A DNA stretch of 64,000 nucleotides, taken from contig JAXFOQ010000020.1 in NCBI GenBank assembly GCA_034180345.1, forward strand, positions 38,263 through 102,262, given 5' to 3'. Position numbers and translations under genes: made by a program. Source of the stretch: RGIG5681 sp034180345 (lineage in GTDB: Bacteria; Bacillota_I; Bacilli_A; Erysipelotrichales; Erysipelotrichaceae). The notes under the pieces were generated by a model. The model worked only from the letters and a program-made list of their open reading frames with translations, was not told the origin of the DNA and did no database searches. Within the stretch, counting starts at the first letter, position 1, and each line of letters starts with the position of its first letter. Positions 62,754 through 64,000 of this stretch are shown here, piece after piece.

Positions 62754-63757
62754 TAAACAATACCTTTAACTTTTAAAATCCAATATCCGATTACTGCAAG
62801 CACAGCTACCAAAAGCACAATTAGCACCACTAAAATAATATTTAAAATATTATTAGGCTTAGCCTCTTCTTCACTACCACCAATAATACTTGTGTGGTCA
62901 ACCTCAACAGAAATAGTGTTATTCATTAAAGTGGCAGTATTTGTTTCTTCAATAACTTTACCCTCTGTTTTTAATACAGTTTCTTGATTTTCCTTTTCAA
63001 TAATCTTTAAAGGATCTACCATTTGGGTTTCATCACTATCAGCTTCATTGGTTTCAACTGTTTCAACTACTTCTTTTTCAACTTCAGCTTCTTTATTTTG
63101 AACTAAATCATCACTATTTACTTCAACCGTTTCAAAAGATTCAGTATCAGCAACTTCAACTTGAGTTTCCACAGCATCTACACCAATCTTATCCTCAAGA
63201 TTATCATCTGCCATAATCGGTACAATAGGGTCTTCTAAATCAGGTTCGTCCTTTGAGATACCCTTTAGTATTTTTTCAATTTCCAATGAAATAGTATTAT
63301 TAAAATCTGTTTCTGAGCTATCCAAGGTCTTTAAAAAATCAAATTCATCTTCAAGTGTAGTATCCACCTTATTAGCTGAGGTTTCATCATCAACCCCACG
63401 AATTGAATTAATCAATTTCTCTTGAACATCATCACTATTCAATAATCCCTGTGATTTATTATAGCTATTAACCTCATTAATAAAATCATTTAAAAAATCA
63501 TCATTACCCTTAACAATATTTTCTTTTGATTCCATTTTTTCGGTTAAATCTTGTTCAAAATTGATATCATCAAAAATATCTGCTTTGTTTTCATTGATCA
63601 TCTCGTTGTTTTCGTTAGTATTCATTTCTTCAACGACATTATTATCTAAATTATTAATAATATTAGATAATTCTGGTGTTGAAAGATTTGACTCACGATC
63701 ATTTTCTAAGTTGTTTCTTAATTCTTCATATTTTTTAGTTCTAGAAAGTTTTTCCAT
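62753..63757 (-). CDS. Acidic, probably disordered tail-anchored membrane protein of unknown function
   Basis: 334 residues. The basic N-terminus MEKLSRTKKYEELRNN is followed by ~270 residues rich in Asp, Glu, Asn, Thr and Val with little hydrophobic core, then one strong membrane span (about residues 308-330) and a three-to-five residue end (KGIV). No signal peptide, so the long part should be cytoplasmic. I recognise no family. The short N-terminal module could be a docking motif on a flexible tether, as in some cell-division or membrane-anchoring proteins; this is speculation. TAGGAGGG precedes the ATG. It leads the cmk-der-gpsA operon. Confidence 0.7.
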   Translation of the reverse strand: MEKLSRTKKYEELRNNLENDRESNLSTPELSNIINNLDNNVVEEMNTNENNEMINENKADIFDDINFEQDLTEKMESKENIVKGNDDFLNDFINEVNSYNKSQGLLNSDDVQEKLINSIRGVDDETSANKVDTTLEDEFDFLKTLDSSETDFNNTISLEIEKILKGISKDEPDLEDPIVPIMADDNLEDKIGVDAVETQVEVADTESFETVEVNSDDLVQNKEAEVEKEVVETVETNEADSDETQMVDPLKIIEKENQETVLKTEGKVIEETNTATLMNNTISVEVDHTSIIGGSEEEAKPNNILNIILVVLIVLLVAVLAVIGYWILKVKGIV

Positions 63758-63777
63758 ACAACCCTCCTAACTACCAT

Positions 63778-63786
63778 ATTTTAACA
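63778..63786 (-). promoter_or_regulatory. Extended -10 promoter of the tail-anchored protein-cmk-der-gpsA operon
   Basis: TGTTAAAAT on the minus strand, about 20 bases before the ATG at 63757; the leader contains TAGGAGGG. Confidence 0.5.
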
Positions 63787-63861
63787 AATAATTATTTAAA
63801 AATAAAGCTAGCCACTATTTTATCCACAATATTTGATTAAAATCAGTACTAAATAGATAAA

Positions 63862-63893
63862 AAAACAATAGCCAGTATTACTGGCTATTTTTA
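63862..63893 (-). terminator. Terminator of the gene entering from the right edge
   Basis: AATAGCCAG / CTGGCTATT with loop TATTA; on the minus strand TGTTTTTTTATC follows, and the stop codon of the partial gene lies 6 bases before the stem. The plus strand also has a short T run. Confidence 0.8.
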
Positions 63894-63899
63894 GATTAG

Positions 63900-64000
63900 T
63901 TATTTGTTTTTAAAGCTTGTTTGCTTATTGGTAAATGATAATAGTAATGATAATAAGATGGTAGTAATGATCATCATCATATAAGCCATTATATTAGTAG
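63900..64000 (-). CDS. C-terminal end of a membrane protein (partial)
   Basis: A frame open from the right edge ends in TAA at 63900-63902. The last ~32 residues are a hydrophobic span (MMMIITTILLSLLLSF) followed by a basic tail NKQTSFKNK. A terminator follows at once, which supports a real gene end. Family unknown; a transporter C-terminus would look like this. Confidence 0.5.
   Translation of the reverse strand, partial: TNIMAYMMMIITTILLSLLLSFTNKQTSFKNK

Noticed and set aside
1..64000. Mycoplasma-type genetic code (TGA as Trp)
   Set aside because: TGA ends several genes, including lon, hrcA, truB and RNase J, and Trp codons are TGG throughout.
1..64000. CRISPR arrays, tRNA or rRNA genes, riboswitches, insertion sequences
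   Set aside because: No regular repeat-spacer blocks, cloverleaf-like intergenic sequence or transposase frames were seen. All gaps between genes are under 200 bases and are largely filled by terminators, operators and promoters.

Overview
The window comes from a low-G+C, standard-code bacterium of the Bacillota. TGA is used as a stop, for example at the ends of lon, hrcA, truB and the RNase J gene, and Trp is TGG. Gene content and order (hrcA-grpE-dnaK-dnaJ with CIRCE operators, polA-mutM-coaE-dnaB-dnaI, cmk-der-gpsA, yloU-fakA, murG-murB-ftsQ, truB-ribF, pfkA-pyk) and a gene resembling a Mollicutes-type hypothetical family suggest an Erysipelotrichia or a related wall-bearing Bacilli lineage close to the Mollicutes. 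That placement is inference. Almost all of the window is housekeeping chromosome; I see no tRNA, rRNA, insertion sequence, prophage or CRISPR array.

Left block (1-5887). A minus-strand operon encodes a substrate-binding lipoprotein, an ABC ATPase, a fused permease and the start of a membrane sensor that runs off the left edge. A phosphohexomutase is divergent from it. A perfect CcpA-type cre site lies in the operon promoter region, which together with the mutase favours uptake of a sugar or sugar phosphate over iron. This block has visibly more CG-containing codons than the rest and ends at a long hairpin (5909-5998).

6.0-25.4 kb: protein quality control and RNA modification. In order along the window: engB, lon, tig, two genes of unknown function, an Asp23-like protein, an RsmF-like methylase, ribF, truB, a TtcA-like enzyme, a radical SAM protein, a TrmH-like methylase, clpB, and dnaJ-dnaK-grpE-hrcA. 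25.6-42.4 kb: coaD, rsmD, ftsW, def, RNase J, an M32 carboxypeptidase, pyk, pfkA, the primosome genes dnaI and dnaB, coaE, mutM, polA, a ZnuA-like lipoprotein that seems to have lost its metal ligands, and trmB. 42.5-53 kb: fakA, yloU, ftsQ, murB, murG, an MFS protein, a phospholipase-C-like protein, a HAD phosphatase, an M18 peptidase, ybaK, a small membrane protein and a LexA-like S24 repressor. 53-64 kb: a tRNA methylase, a two-component pair, dnaE, a DegV protein, gpsA, der, cmk, a tail-anchored acidic protein, and the tail of a membrane protein at the right edge.

The most striking global signal is promoter architecture. At least ten genes have a -10 hexamer (often TGnTAnAAT, an extended -10) ending exactly 6 bases before the start codon and no Shine-Dalgarno sequence. 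The predicted transcript therefore starts at or next to the start codon, as in leaderless mRNAs. These sit beside genes with strong GGAGG sites, so two initiation modes appear to coexist. Intergenic space is tiny, and several terminator hairpins contain stop codons or coding sequence.
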